Positions 17,401 through 25,042 of a stretch of DNA of 64,000 nt are shown here, piece by piece. The notes below the pieces were generated by a model. That model was not told the DNA's origin and made no database searches. It saw nothing but the letters and a program-made list of their open reading frames with translations. Source of the DNA: Magnetospirillum sp. ME-1 (GTDB lineage: Bacteria > Pseudomonadota > Alphaproteobacteria > Rhodospirillales > Magnetospirillaceae); contig NZ_CP015848.1 in NCBI RefSeq assembly GCF_002105535.1, positions 1 to 64,000 on the forward strand, given 5' to 3'. Position 1 is the first letter of the stretch; every line of letters starts with the position of its first letter. The translations under genes and the position numbers were made by a program.

Positions 17401-18184
17401 ATGATTTGTAGGTGCTGTAATCCCAATTATCCAACGCAGTCAGATCCGATGCGCTGGGCGCGATGCCGTTAATGCTGCCGTTCAGCGAGGTCCATCCCAG
17501 AGCTCCCACCCAATCCCCGGCATTGAAGGATGTCGCGGTGATATCGCCGGTTGTATAATCCAGAGACCACGATCCTCCTTCTGCCACATTTCCCACCAAC
17601 CCAGTGGAGGCGGCCACATCAGCCCCGGTGGCCAGGGAGAGGTCTCTGATGAATTTCTTTCCCTCGGCCGCTTGGGCCAAGTCGCAGCTATACAACAGGA
17701 AATCCCCACCGGCGTTCAGGGCCGAGCCGATTTCCGCCAATTCCGCCTGTGTCACCGGATTGGACAGCGAGGCATCGATCAGCGTGTTACTACCGAGCTG
17801 AACCAGTCCTTTGCCGCCATGAGTCAAGATTGAGATGGAATCGTAGCCGCCATGAGTCTCGGCCCACGCCGCCATCTGGGCTAGACCGTCCTGTCGGCCG
17901 TCGAGCTCCTCGATCTCGATACCCGGCTTCACCGCCGCTTCCAGGGTCTTGTAGCCGACCACCGAGGTATCGACGAACACCACCTCCTTTTTGCCGCTAT
18001 TCTGGGCCGGATCGGCAGCCTTGACCTCCACCGGGGCTGGAGCGTCTGGAATCAGCGCCTTCGCCGCAGGATCGGGGGCGGCATGGGCAGCGTCCGCCAC
18101 TGCCGCCCCGTCGAACATCCAGCGCGGTTCCAGGGCCATGAGTCCCAGATCCATCTTCCGACGCTTACGCTTGATGTGACCCAT
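11408..18184 (-). CDS. Giant DUF4347 repetitive exoprotein (2258 aa)
   Basis: The N-terminus has the motif LGLMALEPRWMFDGAA, followed by a DUF4347 domain at about residues 65-225 (VVFVDTSVVGYKTLEAAVKP then, further on, LAEIGSALNAGGDFLLYSCD). About 230-640 is a propeller-like region. Then come cadherin/VCBS-like domains, including six tandem repeats of about 160 aa. A Pro-rich linker and a putative Ig domain (SWLAFNPKTGAFTGKPP) end in a tail KLAFTQQLKQASRHAALASL. This is the architecture of large secreted or surface adhesins exported by type I-like systems. No Sec signal peptide is seen. The TolC, adaptor and M50 genes flank it. Confidence 0.85.
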   Translation of the reverse strand: MGHIKRKRRKMDLGLMALEPRWMFDGAAVADAAHAAPDPAAKALIPDAPAPVEVKAADPAQNSGKKEVVFVDTSVVGYKTLEAAVKPGIEIEELDGRQDGLAQMAAWAETHGGYDSISILTHGGKGLVQLGSNTLIDASLSNPVTQAELAEIGSALNAGGDFLLYSCDLAQAAEGKKFIRDLSLATGADVAASTGLVGNVAEGGSWSLDYTTGDITATSFNAGDWVGALGWTSLNGSINGIAPSASDLTALDNWDYSTYKSSMYGYYSSLQFDAAGNLYALFDIETYRDNSVSQTLVVEKYNGTSWVMLGSGFDSAGGASLAVNPLNSTVYVEYQKQDANYLTTLYVDVYNSGGGSWSNVGFSTFGSFSSGLSGSDYPNGGTIEFSADGTLYLAYTAPTGQAVNGTNNVIVAKYNGSGQSWTTITPNGGITNNNPYFMADQQFAITSNGSLFVGAYERVTPGNTQKYTIYSYSQGSGWATILSEATVAAGTSQKIVTGPSNSLYLLDQSTGTKHIKYFDGTTFTDLGLPPDQVLGGNVLCVGSDQSLYYPVDTGSNGPVSYYKYSGGSWSQVATGPTPGAGQAFKAADPFVVGPDGKLYIVVTNSVTPNPGYDVTIGQTVVESLLTNAAPVIGGAVASQAVNDTGAVTPFSAVTISDGENDNVTVTVALDTATKGTFTAASLTASGFVSNNNGTYTLSARSPANAQAAIRQLVFSPAANRVTAGSTETTTFTITAADANSSPTNTTTTVIATSINDAPVLADTVLTMTGQNEDCGAPSGAVGTAISALAGGISDADASAAKGIAVIGADTANGTWWYSVNNGGSWSALGAVTTSNARLIASTNGRMYFQPNADWNGTISPAITLRAWDGTSGANGTLADPGAGGGTTAFSTASDTAALTITAVNDPPTLSTTTATPSFTEGGSAVSLFSGTAIGINSGDSGQAIKTLTLTVSNVADGTAGTAEVLVVDGSDVALNNGSTVASTTGNGFAVSVSRTGTTSTVTITKAGNFTTTQAQSLVDGLQYKNTSSDPSTGNTRVVTLTSVQDDGGTANGGIDTTILTAHSDVSLSGVNTAPTLTATATTPTYVEGNAAVSLFSGAAVSAVEAAQKIQQITLSVAGLADGANEILKVDGTDVVLTDATSVTSTANSFISTVSVTGGTATVTITKAGNFTGAQAQALVNGLTYRDTVSGIVVGTRTVTLTQIKDDGGTSPGVDTTTLSTASTVTVSPVNHVPTLSTTTSTPGFTEGGSAVSLFSGTAIGIGTNDNSAQSIKTLTFTVGNVTDGASEIITIDGQDVALTVGSTTTTANAFVIAVSGVGATKTVTVTKSGNYTTAQAQTLVDGLKYKNSSNDPTVANRVFTLTGVQDSGGTAGGGVDTATPTDHSDVSITAVNTQPTFTTTPGSSVSYTESQAAISLFSGTAASPVEAAQKIQQITLTVSGLADGASEILVVDGTDVTLTNATTGTSATNSIGYAVSVTGSTATVTLTKAGNLTGAQVNSLIDGLKYKDSGSNLTASNRTITLTGIQDDGGTSNGGVDSKTLTSAVSVSVLPLNHAPTLTATTSTPSFTEGGTAASLFSGSAVSLGGADVSPQTIQQIKFTISNVTDGANEIVTIDGTDVALTNATSVTSAGNSFISNVTLSGGTATVTITKAGNFTTAQAQSLVDGLTYKNTSNDPIAATRVVTLTQIKDDGGTGAGGTDSTTLTAHSDVTVNAVNNAPTLTATVTTPTVDHPSTFTAALFSGAAASVVEASQSINQITLTVSGLADGTAEKLKIDGSTVQLTNGTSGTSTGGNSIAYSVSVTGTTATVTLTKAGNMTGSVANALINGLQYENTNNNATVGNRVVTLTQIKDTGGTANGGTDTATVSLASTVTVAANDTPSISVPGGSNVTSDAVAQRTLTGVSIADNTNGTYTVTVSSSNAAGKVHLDGITGDVGANDSSTVTFHGTKAQVNTALGTLKYTAAGFGTDTVTVQVADDGTAYIGGAKSALATITMTETKTQPPPAPPPPPKADPAPVVVPTPIPPAAPSVPVVTIVRDSAAPSRDGGQPPPSAPVLTPQVSDRGTVAPVAVAAVNVVQAPAVITLTATGQLTAATSDGAFRVPVIAEAQRSAMGGEALVAVRPMAQVQETSAGFSFAVPSDTFAHTRPDAVVNLTAAQQDGQALPSWLAFNPKTGAFTGKPPAGFEGVVLVRVIARDQDGREAIATVRISVGEKSPPVPAPAKTGYHHRDKPVGKLAFTQQLKQASRHAALASLARWA
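12560..15470 (-). repeat. Six tandem ~490-bp repeats in the giant exoprotein gene
   Basis: A block encoding SLFSG recurs near 15396, 14894, 14418, 13928, 13448 and 12956, which gives a period of about 476-502 bp. Each unit runs from an xxPTL boundary through VTITKAGN..TxAQAQSLVDGLxY and ends at a DDGGT block. Units 1, 3 and 5 share TEGGSAVSLFSGTAIG-like starts; units 2, 4 and 6 share VEAAQKIQQITL. The order is therefore (AB)x3. Confidence 0.85.
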
Positions 18185-18213
18185 AATTCACCGTTCAACA
18201 GGGCTGTTCACGC

Positions 18214-19953
18214 TTATTCGCCGACCCGATCGGCAAGGCGGCTGATCTTGCCGCCCAGCCACGCCAGACCGTCGCCCAGCGAGTCCTTACGTTCGGGATC
18301 GGGAGCGGAAACCGGCGCGGCCTCGGCCGGCTTGGCGAGGCCGTTGGAGATGAACGTCCCCAGCCAGGCCATGGCATCCTGATGCTCAGGCTTAGGGGCT
18401 GGGACATCGGGCGTCACCGTCTCGATCACGGCGGGAGCGGCGACCGGCACGGCATCGGCTTTCACCACTGGCGGCATGGCCAGCACGATGGCACCCGACA
18501 GGCCGTCCAGGGACTGCGATGCAACCCGCTCGGGCACCGGATCGGCGCCGAGGGTGGATTGCAGCTTGCCATAGGCCGACTGCATCTGGGCATAGGTCTG
18601 GAAGCGGCGAAGCTCGGCGGCGATGGCCGAGGTTTCGGTGCTGATGCGCTCGATCTCGTTCTGGGTGCCGCCGCGCTGCTGATTGCCAGAGGCTTCGGCC
18701 AGACGGCTCTCGATACCCCACAGCTTGTCTGCCCGCTCGAACTGCTTGGCGGCGCTGGCGAACTGATGCGACACCACATGGACCTGGGCCAGCACCGCCA
18801 TGCGCAGCGCGATACGCTTGGCATCGGCCACCTTCTCGGCGCTATCGGCATGGGCCAGGCGATCGGGCGCTGCCAGCAGGTTGATCAGGTTCCAGGTAAC
18901 CTTGGTGCCGACCTCGTTCCAGCGGTTGTCCACCAGGAACGAGTTGGAATCATACTGGCGCGTGAACGACAAGGTGACGCCCGGCAGCAGCTTCAGGATC
19001 TCCTTGTGGGTGTCGTCGATGGCGATGCGGCTCTGATAATCCTGCTCGCGCAGATCGGGGTTGTTGATCAGCGCCGCTTCTTCCATCTGTTCGATGGGCA
19101 TGGTCCAGGCCGGGATGGTCATGCCGCCATTGGCGGGCACCTCCAGCTTGAAGTCGCTGCCCGGCGCCACGTTGATCAGGGCGGCCAGTTCAGCCTTGGC
19201 GGTGGTCAACTCCTGGTCGATGGCTTCAAGCTGGCGGATGCTTTCCAGCAGGGTCTTCTGGATACGTAAGGATTCGGTGGGGTTCTTCAGCTTTTCCGCT
19301 TCGACCCGCTCGGAATCTTTCAGCGCTCGTTCGGCATTGGCGATGATCTCGGTGACCTTCCCCTTCAGGGTCTGGGCGGCGGCGGCCCGCCAAAAGGTGA
19401 AGCGCACCTCCTGTACAAGGTTGGCCACCGTCTTGCGCCGCTTCTCGCCCGCGATCAAAGCGCGGTCGGCGTTCTGATGGGCGGTGAAGTAGCTGACGCC
19501 GAAATCCAGGATGTTCCAGGTCAGGCCGAGATCGTTGGTGATGGAGAACCGATCCGCCGAATAGCTGGGGTTCGAGGTGCTGGTGGTCTGGGTATAGAGG
19601 TCGCGCGATTTGGTGGCGTTGGGGGCCGAGCGCTCGGTATAGCCGGCATTGACCGCCAGCTTGGGCAGCAGGTCGAAGCGGTCGAGATCCAACTGCCCCA
19701 GAGCCAGGGCCTCGTCCATCATCTTGGCCCGCTTGTCCAGATTGTACTTCAGGACGCGGGCCACCGCGTCGGACAGGGTGAGCGGCTTGGCCATCACCTC
19801 CTGGCCGTCGAACATGGCGGAGCGGTCGGCTTTGGCACGCGCCGAAAACTCGTCCTGGGTGAACGGCGTCGGCGTCACGGCACAGGCCGACAGCAGGGCC
19901 ATGGTGGAAACGGCGGCCAGCAGGCGGGCCATGCGAGCGGAAACGATGGTCAT
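18214..19953 (-). CDS. TolC-family outer membrane efflux lipoprotein with extended C-terminus
   Basis: 579 aa. A lipoprotein signal (LLAAVSTMALLSAC) leads to a TolC/OEP domain with long helical hairpins (LTLSDAVARVLKYNLDKRAK; later EILKLLPGVTLSFTRQYDSN). The last ~130 residues are Pro/Ala-rich and contain two similar short blocks, DAMAWLGTFISNGLA and DGLAWLGGKISRLAD, beyond the normal OEP length. It would be the outer-membrane channel for the export system. It lies between the two DUF4347 exoprotein genes (18- and 29-bp gaps). Confidence 0.88.
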   Translation of the reverse strand: MTIVSARMARLLAAVSTMALLSACAVTPTPFTQDEFSARAKADRSAMFDGQEVMAKPLTLSDAVARVLKYNLDKRAKMMDEALALGQLDLDRFDLLPKLAVNAGYTERSAPNATKSRDLYTQTTSTSNPSYSADRFSITNDLGLTWNILDFGVSYFTAHQNADRALIAGEKRRKTVANLVQEVRFTFWRAAAAQTLKGKVTEIIANAERALKDSERVEAEKLKNPTESLRIQKTLLESIRQLEAIDQELTTAKAELAALINVAPGSDFKLEVPANGGMTIPAWTMPIEQMEEAALINNPDLREQDYQSRIAIDDTHKEILKLLPGVTLSFTRQYDSNSFLVDNRWNEVGTKVTWNLINLLAAPDRLAHADSAEKVADAKRIALRMAVLAQVHVVSHQFASAAKQFERADKLWGIESRLAEASGNQQRGGTQNEIERISTETSAIAAELRRFQTYAQMQSAYGKLQSTLGADPVPERVASQSLDGLSGAIVLAMPPVVKADAVPVAAPAVIETVTPDVPAPKPEHQDAMAWLGTFISNGLAKPAEAAPVSAPDPERKDSLGDGLAWLGGKISRLADRVGE

Positions 19954-19971
19954 GGTGGTGATCCCCTGGGG

Positions 19972-22947
19972 TCAGGAAAAGCGGATGGCAGCAAAGCGAG
20001 CGGCCAGCTTGAGTTGTTGGGTGAAGGCGATCTTGCCCGCCGCCGGCTTGTCGCGGAGGTGATGGCCCAGCTTGATGACGTTGCCGTCCCTGACGGCGCC
20101 GGACTTCTCCGGCAGGCCATTGATGCGGATGGTGATGGTGGCCTCCTGGCCCTTGTCGTCGCGGGCGATGACGCGAACCACCATGGTGCCCTTCATATCG
20201 GGTGGTGGCTGGCCGGTCAGGGTGCCGGAGCGCGAGTCGAAGTTCAGCCAGGACGGCAGCGGTTGACCGTTGACGCGGGCGGCGCTGAGCGTCACCACCG
20301 CATCCGAACGGGTATGGGCGAAGGCATCGGCCGGAAGGGCGATCCGCAATGGCCCATCGGCCAGCGGCGGCACCACGACCTCGGGACGCAGTGCGACCAG
20401 CCCCTCTACCGCAGGGCCGCCCTGGGTCGCGGTGACCACGGGCACCCGGAAGCCGCCATCGGCGGTCGGTGGCGTCAACTGCGAGGTCATGACGACCGGG
20501 ATTGCCGGCGGCGCGACCACGACCGGCGCAAGCGGAATCACCGACTTGGCGACTTCGCTGACCGCGACCTTCGGGGCATCGACAGATGGGGCGGCAATCG
20601 GTGATGAAATCGACGGCAGCGGGGAGAATACCGGCGGCGGCGCGGTATTGCGCACTACGGTCGACGGCTGATCGGTCACAGACGATTGCGGCACGGGTTG
20701 CGGCAAAGCCACCACCGGAGCAGGTGCGGGCGCAGGTGGCGGAGGGGAGTTCGTGGACGTGGTGGTGGTGGACGTGGCGCCACCACCACCTCCTCCTCCT
20801 CCTCCTCCGCCGCCGCCGCCGCCGCCGCCGCCAGCGATATAGGGCGTTCCGTCGGTGCCGAAGCCTTCGACAAAGCCGGAATTATACGAGAAATGGGTAA
20901 TGGACGTTCCGGAATTGGAGATCCCCGTAATGTTGGGCACTGTCGATCCAACCAGTGCGGAAATGCCGTTAACGTAGATCATGTCAGTGACATTGATCCG
21001 GTCGGTGCCCGTCCCGGTCTTGCCCCAGATGAAGGCGCCTGAAGAGTCCAGCTTATCGGCAAAAAAGCTGTACGCGCCCAGTCCGGTGATCGCCCCCGCC
21101 GGAGTACCGGCTGGATCGATGTTTATGTTGGAACTGTCGGTCATGCCGCCGACATAGAGATTGTTGTTGCCATCGGCGGTCACGGCGACGCCGTATCCCC
21201 CCATGTTCCCGGTCCCGCCGATGCTCTTGGCCCAGGAATAGCTGCCATCCGTGCCGCTGTACTTGGCCACGAAAATATTGTTGCCCGACCCGGCACTTGT
21301 CAGATTATGGGTGCCGGCGGGATCGAAATTTTTCGTGCCCGAGAAGATTCCCACCAGTACGACATCGCCATTGCCGTCCACGGCCATGGTGCCGTTATAC
21401 GAGGCCACGTTGGCGGCTGCCGTTACGGTTTTGAACCACTGGCTGGTGCCTGAGGTATTCAGCTTCTGAAGGAACACCCCGTCGTCCGCAGCAAGATTGG
21501 CGGCCCCGCCGGGTTGTGAATTTATGGTGTCGCCCGTGGTCGCTTTACCTACGACGTAGAAATTCGTTCCATCGGATTGGACGGAATAGACGTTCTGCTG
21601 GGTATAGGCCGTGGTATCGTCATACGCGTATCCCCAGGCGGTCGTTCCATCAGCATTCAGGCTGACAACATAGCCCGCCACTCCGCTATTGGAGTTGTCT
21701 TGCAGCGTGGTCCCGCCGAAGTTCGCTGATCCCGTGAGCTGCCCAACCAGAGCGATTTTCGTGCCTGCGGCCGCGACGCCGCAGTTCGAATCATTGGATG
21801 TGCCGCCAAAGGTCTTGTTCCAGACATAATTTCCGATTGAATCCAACTTGGTGACGAAGATGTCATTACCGCCTGCGGATACGGCATTGTGATTGGCTGA
21901 GGCGGGATCGAATTGGGCTGTTCCTGAAAAATTACCTGAAACGATCACATTGTCGCCGCTGTCCACCGCCACGCCCATGCCACTGCTCGTGGTTGTAGAG
22001 GTTGTGGCAGCAGCCACCGTCTTTGCCCACAGACAAGCGCCTGTGGCGTCATATTTGGCGATATAGCCGACACTTCTGTTGGTGGCAAAATTGTTCGCCA
22101 ATGTCAGGGCCTGCCCGCTGACAGTGAACGTTATCGAGCGTTTAAATGACCCAACAACGTAGATATCATTCTGCGAATCCACAGCACTGTCGTAGATGGT
22201 CACGTAAGGGTTGGCATCGCTGGGGTTGTCCACCACGATCTGAAACGGCGAAGGTGCAACCAAATTCCGTTCGAACGCGGCCAGGGCCGTGCGATTCAGT
22301 TGATTAGCCGCCACCGCGCCGGTGGCCTTTTCCAATGTCCAATCACCGTTGATACCGGTGAGGTCGTCGGACGCCGCCACGTCGGCCCCCGTCGCCGCTA
22401 CGAGATCTGCAATGAATTGCTGACCGTCATCGCCCTTGGCCACGTCGCAGCCATACAGCAACAGGTCACCACCGGCATTCAGGGCGTGGCCGATCTCGGC
22501 CAGTTCGGCCTGCACCACCGCATCGGCCAGCGATGCTTCGGTGATTGTATCGACGCCAATGTTCAGAGCCGCTTCATGTCCGTGAGACAGAATGGAAATG
22601 CAGTCATAGCCGGAATGGGTCTCGGCCCATTTGGCCATCTGGGCCAGGCCGCTCTGGCCGCCGTCGATCTCCTGGACCTCGACACCGGGCTTCACCGCCG
22701 CTTCCAGGGTCTGGTAATCGGCCACCGAGGTATCGACGAACACCACCTCCTTCTTGCCGCCATCCTGGGCGGGCTCGGCGGCGCGGACCTGCACCGGCGC
22801 CGGGGCGTCGGGGATCAGCGCCTTGGCCGCCGCGTCGGGGGCGGCATGGGCGGCATCGGCCATGGCTGCGCCGTCGAACATCCAGCGCGGCTCAAGGGCC
22901 ATCAGGCCGAGATTCGGGCGTTTGCGTCGGGAAGCAACAGAAGTCAT
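19972..22947 (-). CDS. DUF4347 exoprotein with SBBP-type repeats and poly-Gly linker (991 aa)
   Basis: Start at the ATG at 22947, 4 bp after the AraC stop. The N-terminus LGLMALEPRWMFDGAA and DUF4347 domain closely match the giant neighbour. The middle has SBBP-like beta-propeller repeats (SYSWAKSIGGTGNMGGYGVA and relatives, each of the form VDxxGDVVLVGxF). A run of about 19 Gly then a TS/Pro-rich linker leads to a putative Ig domain (LPSWLNFDSRSGTLTGQPP) and the tail GKIAFTQQLKLAARFAAIRF shared with the giant protein. It is probably a secreted or surface partner exported by the same machinery. Confidence 0.85.
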   Translation of the reverse strand: MTSVASRRKRPNLGLMALEPRWMFDGAAMADAAHAAPDAAAKALIPDAPAPVQVRAAEPAQDGGKKEVVFVDTSVADYQTLEAAVKPGVEVQEIDGGQSGLAQMAKWAETHSGYDCISILSHGHEAALNIGVDTITEASLADAVVQAELAEIGHALNAGGDLLLYGCDVAKGDDGQQFIADLVAATGADVAASDDLTGINGDWTLEKATGAVAANQLNRTALAAFERNLVAPSPFQIVVDNPSDANPYVTIYDSAVDSQNDIYVVGSFKRSITFTVSGQALTLANNFATNRSVGYIAKYDATGACLWAKTVAAATTSTTTSSGMGVAVDSGDNVIVSGNFSGTAQFDPASANHNAVSAGGNDIFVTKLDSIGNYVWNKTFGGTSNDSNCGVAAAGTKIALVGQLTGSANFGGTTLQDNSNSGVAGYVVSLNADGTTAWGYAYDDTTAYTQQNVYSVQSDGTNFYVVGKATTGDTINSQPGGAANLAADDGVFLQKLNTSGTSQWFKTVTAAANVASYNGTMAVDGNGDVVLVGIFSGTKNFDPAGTHNLTSAGSGNNIFVAKYSGTDGSYSWAKSIGGTGNMGGYGVAVTADGNNNLYVGGMTDSSNINIDPAGTPAGAITGLGAYSFFADKLDSSGAFIWGKTGTGTDRINVTDMIYVNGISALVGSTVPNITGISNSGTSITHFSYNSGFVEGFGTDGTPYIAGGGGGGGGGGGGGGGGGGATSTTTTSTNSPPPPAPAPAPVVALPQPVPQSSVTDQPSTVVRNTAPPPVFSPLPSISSPIAAPSVDAPKVAVSEVAKSVIPLAPVVVAPPAIPVVMTSQLTPPTADGGFRVPVVTATQGGPAVEGLVALRPEVVVPPLADGPLRIALPADAFAHTRSDAVVTLSAARVNGQPLPSWLNFDSRSGTLTGQPPPDMKGTMVVRVIARDDKGQEATITIRINGLPEKSGAVRDGNVIKLGHHLRDKPAAGKIAFTQQLKLAARFAAIRFS
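20779..20833. repeat. Trinucleotide tract encoding the poly-Gly linker
   Basis: A run of CAC/TCC/GCC triplets (Gly codons on the minus strand) within the 991-aa exoprotein gene. The triplet period would let slippage change linker length in frame. Confidence 0.8.
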
Positions 22948-22951
22948 GGCA

Positions 22952-23674
22952 TCAATCCTGATTGCGACTCGCCTGGAAGCGGGTCGGGGGCATGCCGAAA
23001 CGGCGGGTGAAGGCAGCGGAAAAGGTGGGGACGTGCGAATAGCCCAGCGAAAAGGCGATATCCTTGATGGAGGCGCCGCCATCCACCACTAGGTCGCGGG
23101 CGCGAACCAGCCGCCAGTCCACCAGCCATTCAAAGGCAGTCATGCCGAATACGGCGCGGAACTGGGCGTTCAGTTTGCGGGGCGGTACCCCCACCATGCG
23201 CGATATTTCGGCCATGGACGGGGGAGAGACCGGATCGGTCAACAGAATGTCGCGGACGGCGAAGGCGTGCCGCTGATCATCGCTCTCGTCCGAAGTCGAA
23301 ACCTCGTCCACCAGCAGTTCGATGACCTTGCTTTGGACATACAGATTGAAGGCCGACCCGCGGTAAGGCGTGCGGGAAAGGTCCTCGGCGACACGGCGCA
23401 CCAGGGCGGAATTGGCGATTTCCACCCGCTCGCACCCACCGGACAGCAGCCTTTCCAGGCTGGAGCCGTGACCGTTGCCATGCCCCAGCATGATGCGCAG
23501 CCGGGCGGGGGAAACACACGCCACCAAGGCGTAATCACCGCCCGTCTCCGCCAAGCGTCCATCGGAGACAGACAACTGGACCATGGCCTTCAGACGCTCT
23601 CTCCGGGCATGGGAGAGCGTCAGGATTACCTCCAATCCTTGGCCGACCTGGATATGTTGAATATCGCTTGGCAT
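22952..23674 (-). CDS. AraC-family regulator heading the exoprotein operon
   Basis: 240 aa. The C-terminal double HTH is complete: ISRMVGVPPRKLNAQFRAVF and IKDIAFSLGYSHVPTFSAAF followed by RRFGMPPTRFQ. The N-terminal sensor part is short and shows no known ligand domain. It ends 4 bp before the DUF4347 gene and runs the same way, so it is probably the first gene of the operon and may control it. It is related to the adjacent 321-aa regulator (shared RDLLLTD/RDILLTD and PYRG blocks). Confidence 0.88.
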   Translation of the reverse strand: MPSDIQHIQVGQGLEVILTLSHARRERLKAMVQLSVSDGRLAETGGDYALVACVSPARLRIMLGHGNGHGSSLERLLSGGCERVEIANSALVRRVAEDLSRTPYRGSAFNLYVQSKVIELLVDEVSTSDESDDQRHAFAVRDILLTDPVSPPSMAEISRMVGVPPRKLNAQFRAVFGMTAFEWLVDWRLVRARDLVVDGGASIKDIAFSLGYSHVPTFSAAFTRRFGMPPTRFQASRNQD

Positions 23675-23768
23675 GCGCTCTCCGTGTCGAATGTCTCGAC
23701 AGCGGGATTAGAGCGCAGAGGGTGCTCCGAACTGAACCGAGGCGGTGTACGAAATCCTGCCTAAAGTG

Positions 23769-24734
23769 TTAGGAGGGCGTGCCGGGAGCGTAATATACGC
23801 TCGCCCGCTCATCACGGAATCCGGCTGGCGGCACTCCGAAACGCTGGGCAAACGCCGCAGCAAAGGCGCTACGGTGAGAATATCCCAGCCGATAGGCGAT
23901 TTCCTTGATGGATAATTCGCCGACAGCCAGGAATTGGGCGGCCTGCGCCATTTTCTGGTCCAACAGCCATTGCTGTACCGTCATACCGAATTCGCGTCGG
24001 AACGCCTCGTTCAGGCGGCGGGGCGAAGTTCCCACCTGGCGGGCGACATCCATCAGATCCGGCGGAGAGGCGAGATCGGTCAGCAGCAGATCACGCGCCG
24101 CCAAAAGGCGGTGACGCTCCCGGCCCAGCACGCGCTCATCGCCGGAATCGCCCTCATCCATGAGATCGACCACCGCCGACAGCATTTCCAGAACCTTGCC
24201 CTGCAGGAAGAAACTCAAGGCATTCCCGCGATAAGGGGCGGCGCGAACATCTTGCACGATACGCCCCAAATGGGCCGTTCGAGCCGGGGTGAGGGCCAGC
24301 GTCTCGGGGCGATCATCCAGCATCCTGGCCAAGGGACGAGGGCAACGGGTTTCACCGAAGAAATCACGCAGCCGTTCCGGGGTCAGCGCCAAAGCGACAT
24401 GCTCGAAGCTGCCCCCTCCCGGCAGGGCTCGATAGAATGACGCGGGATGGCGGCAGATACCAACGCTGAACCGCTCCTCATCAGTCACAATGGGGGCGCT
24501 GATTCCAGGCCGGATACATTCGTCGCCACCCGCGAGAAACACCCGAATCCAGAGCTGGGTGTCATGGGGCATCACGACTTTCTTGTAGTTGACGTTCGGC
24601 ACCCCTTTGGCGAACACATGAAAGAAATCCGCCCCATCCCCCAAGGAATGATGGGCGAAGGTCTCCGGGTGGCGACGGATCACCGTTTCGCGCCCCACCT
24701 CCGGGGCATCAACCCAATGTTCGACGATCGACAT
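23769..24734 (-). CDS. AraC-family transcriptional regulator
   Basis: 321 aa. An N-terminal sensor domain is followed by a PYRGNALSFFLQGKVLEMLS linker and a C-terminal AraC HTH pair (VARQVGTSPRRLNEAFRREF; IKEIAYRLGYSHRSAFAAAF with QRFGVPPAGFR). It is a longer paralogue of the 240-aa regulator 95 bp downstream and belongs to the group with pyochelin-regulator-like layouts. Ligand unknown. It is divergent from the AraC gene at 25043. Confidence 0.88.
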   Translation of the reverse strand: MSIVEHWVDAPEVGRETVIRRHPETFAHHSLGDGADFFHVFAKGVPNVNYKKVVMPHDTQLWIRVFLAGGDECIRPGISAPIVTDEERFSVGICRHPASFYRALPGGGSFEHVALALTPERLRDFFGETRCPRPLARMLDDRPETLALTPARTAHLGRIVQDVRAAPYRGNALSFFLQGKVLEMLSAVVDLMDEGDSGDERVLGRERHRLLAARDLLLTDLASPPDLMDVARQVGTSPRRLNEAFRREFGMTVQQWLLDQKMAQAAQFLAVGELSIKEIAYRLGYSHRSAFAAAFAQRFGVPPAGFRDERASVYYAPGTPS

Positions 24735-25042
24735 GCCCGTTCAGCCTAACCACAACCAGGATGCGGAACTCTTTTGAGATTCTGATTTCACCATCAACGC
24801 CTCATCCGCCCTTGTGCCCGCATTTCAGGCCCATTGATCGGAGATCTCCGCATCACGAGGTCAGACGCGACGAGGGGGTGACTCTACCTGAAACTGGGTC
24901 GAAGTTGCGAGCCGAAGAAGATACGTGAAATGGAAAGGTTAAGACGCGCCAATGCACGCTGGCTGATGAATGGCCAATCGCATGTAGACTCCACCGGCCG
25001 CTCCCGATGATATTGAGCGGACGCTAATCCCGGAGACGGCCG
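24735..25042. promoter_or_regulatory. Divergent promoter region between two AraC genes
   Basis: A 308-bp gap between head-to-head AraC regulators. Promoters for both must lie here, but I see no clear operator. Short frames in it have no support. Confidence 0.4.
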
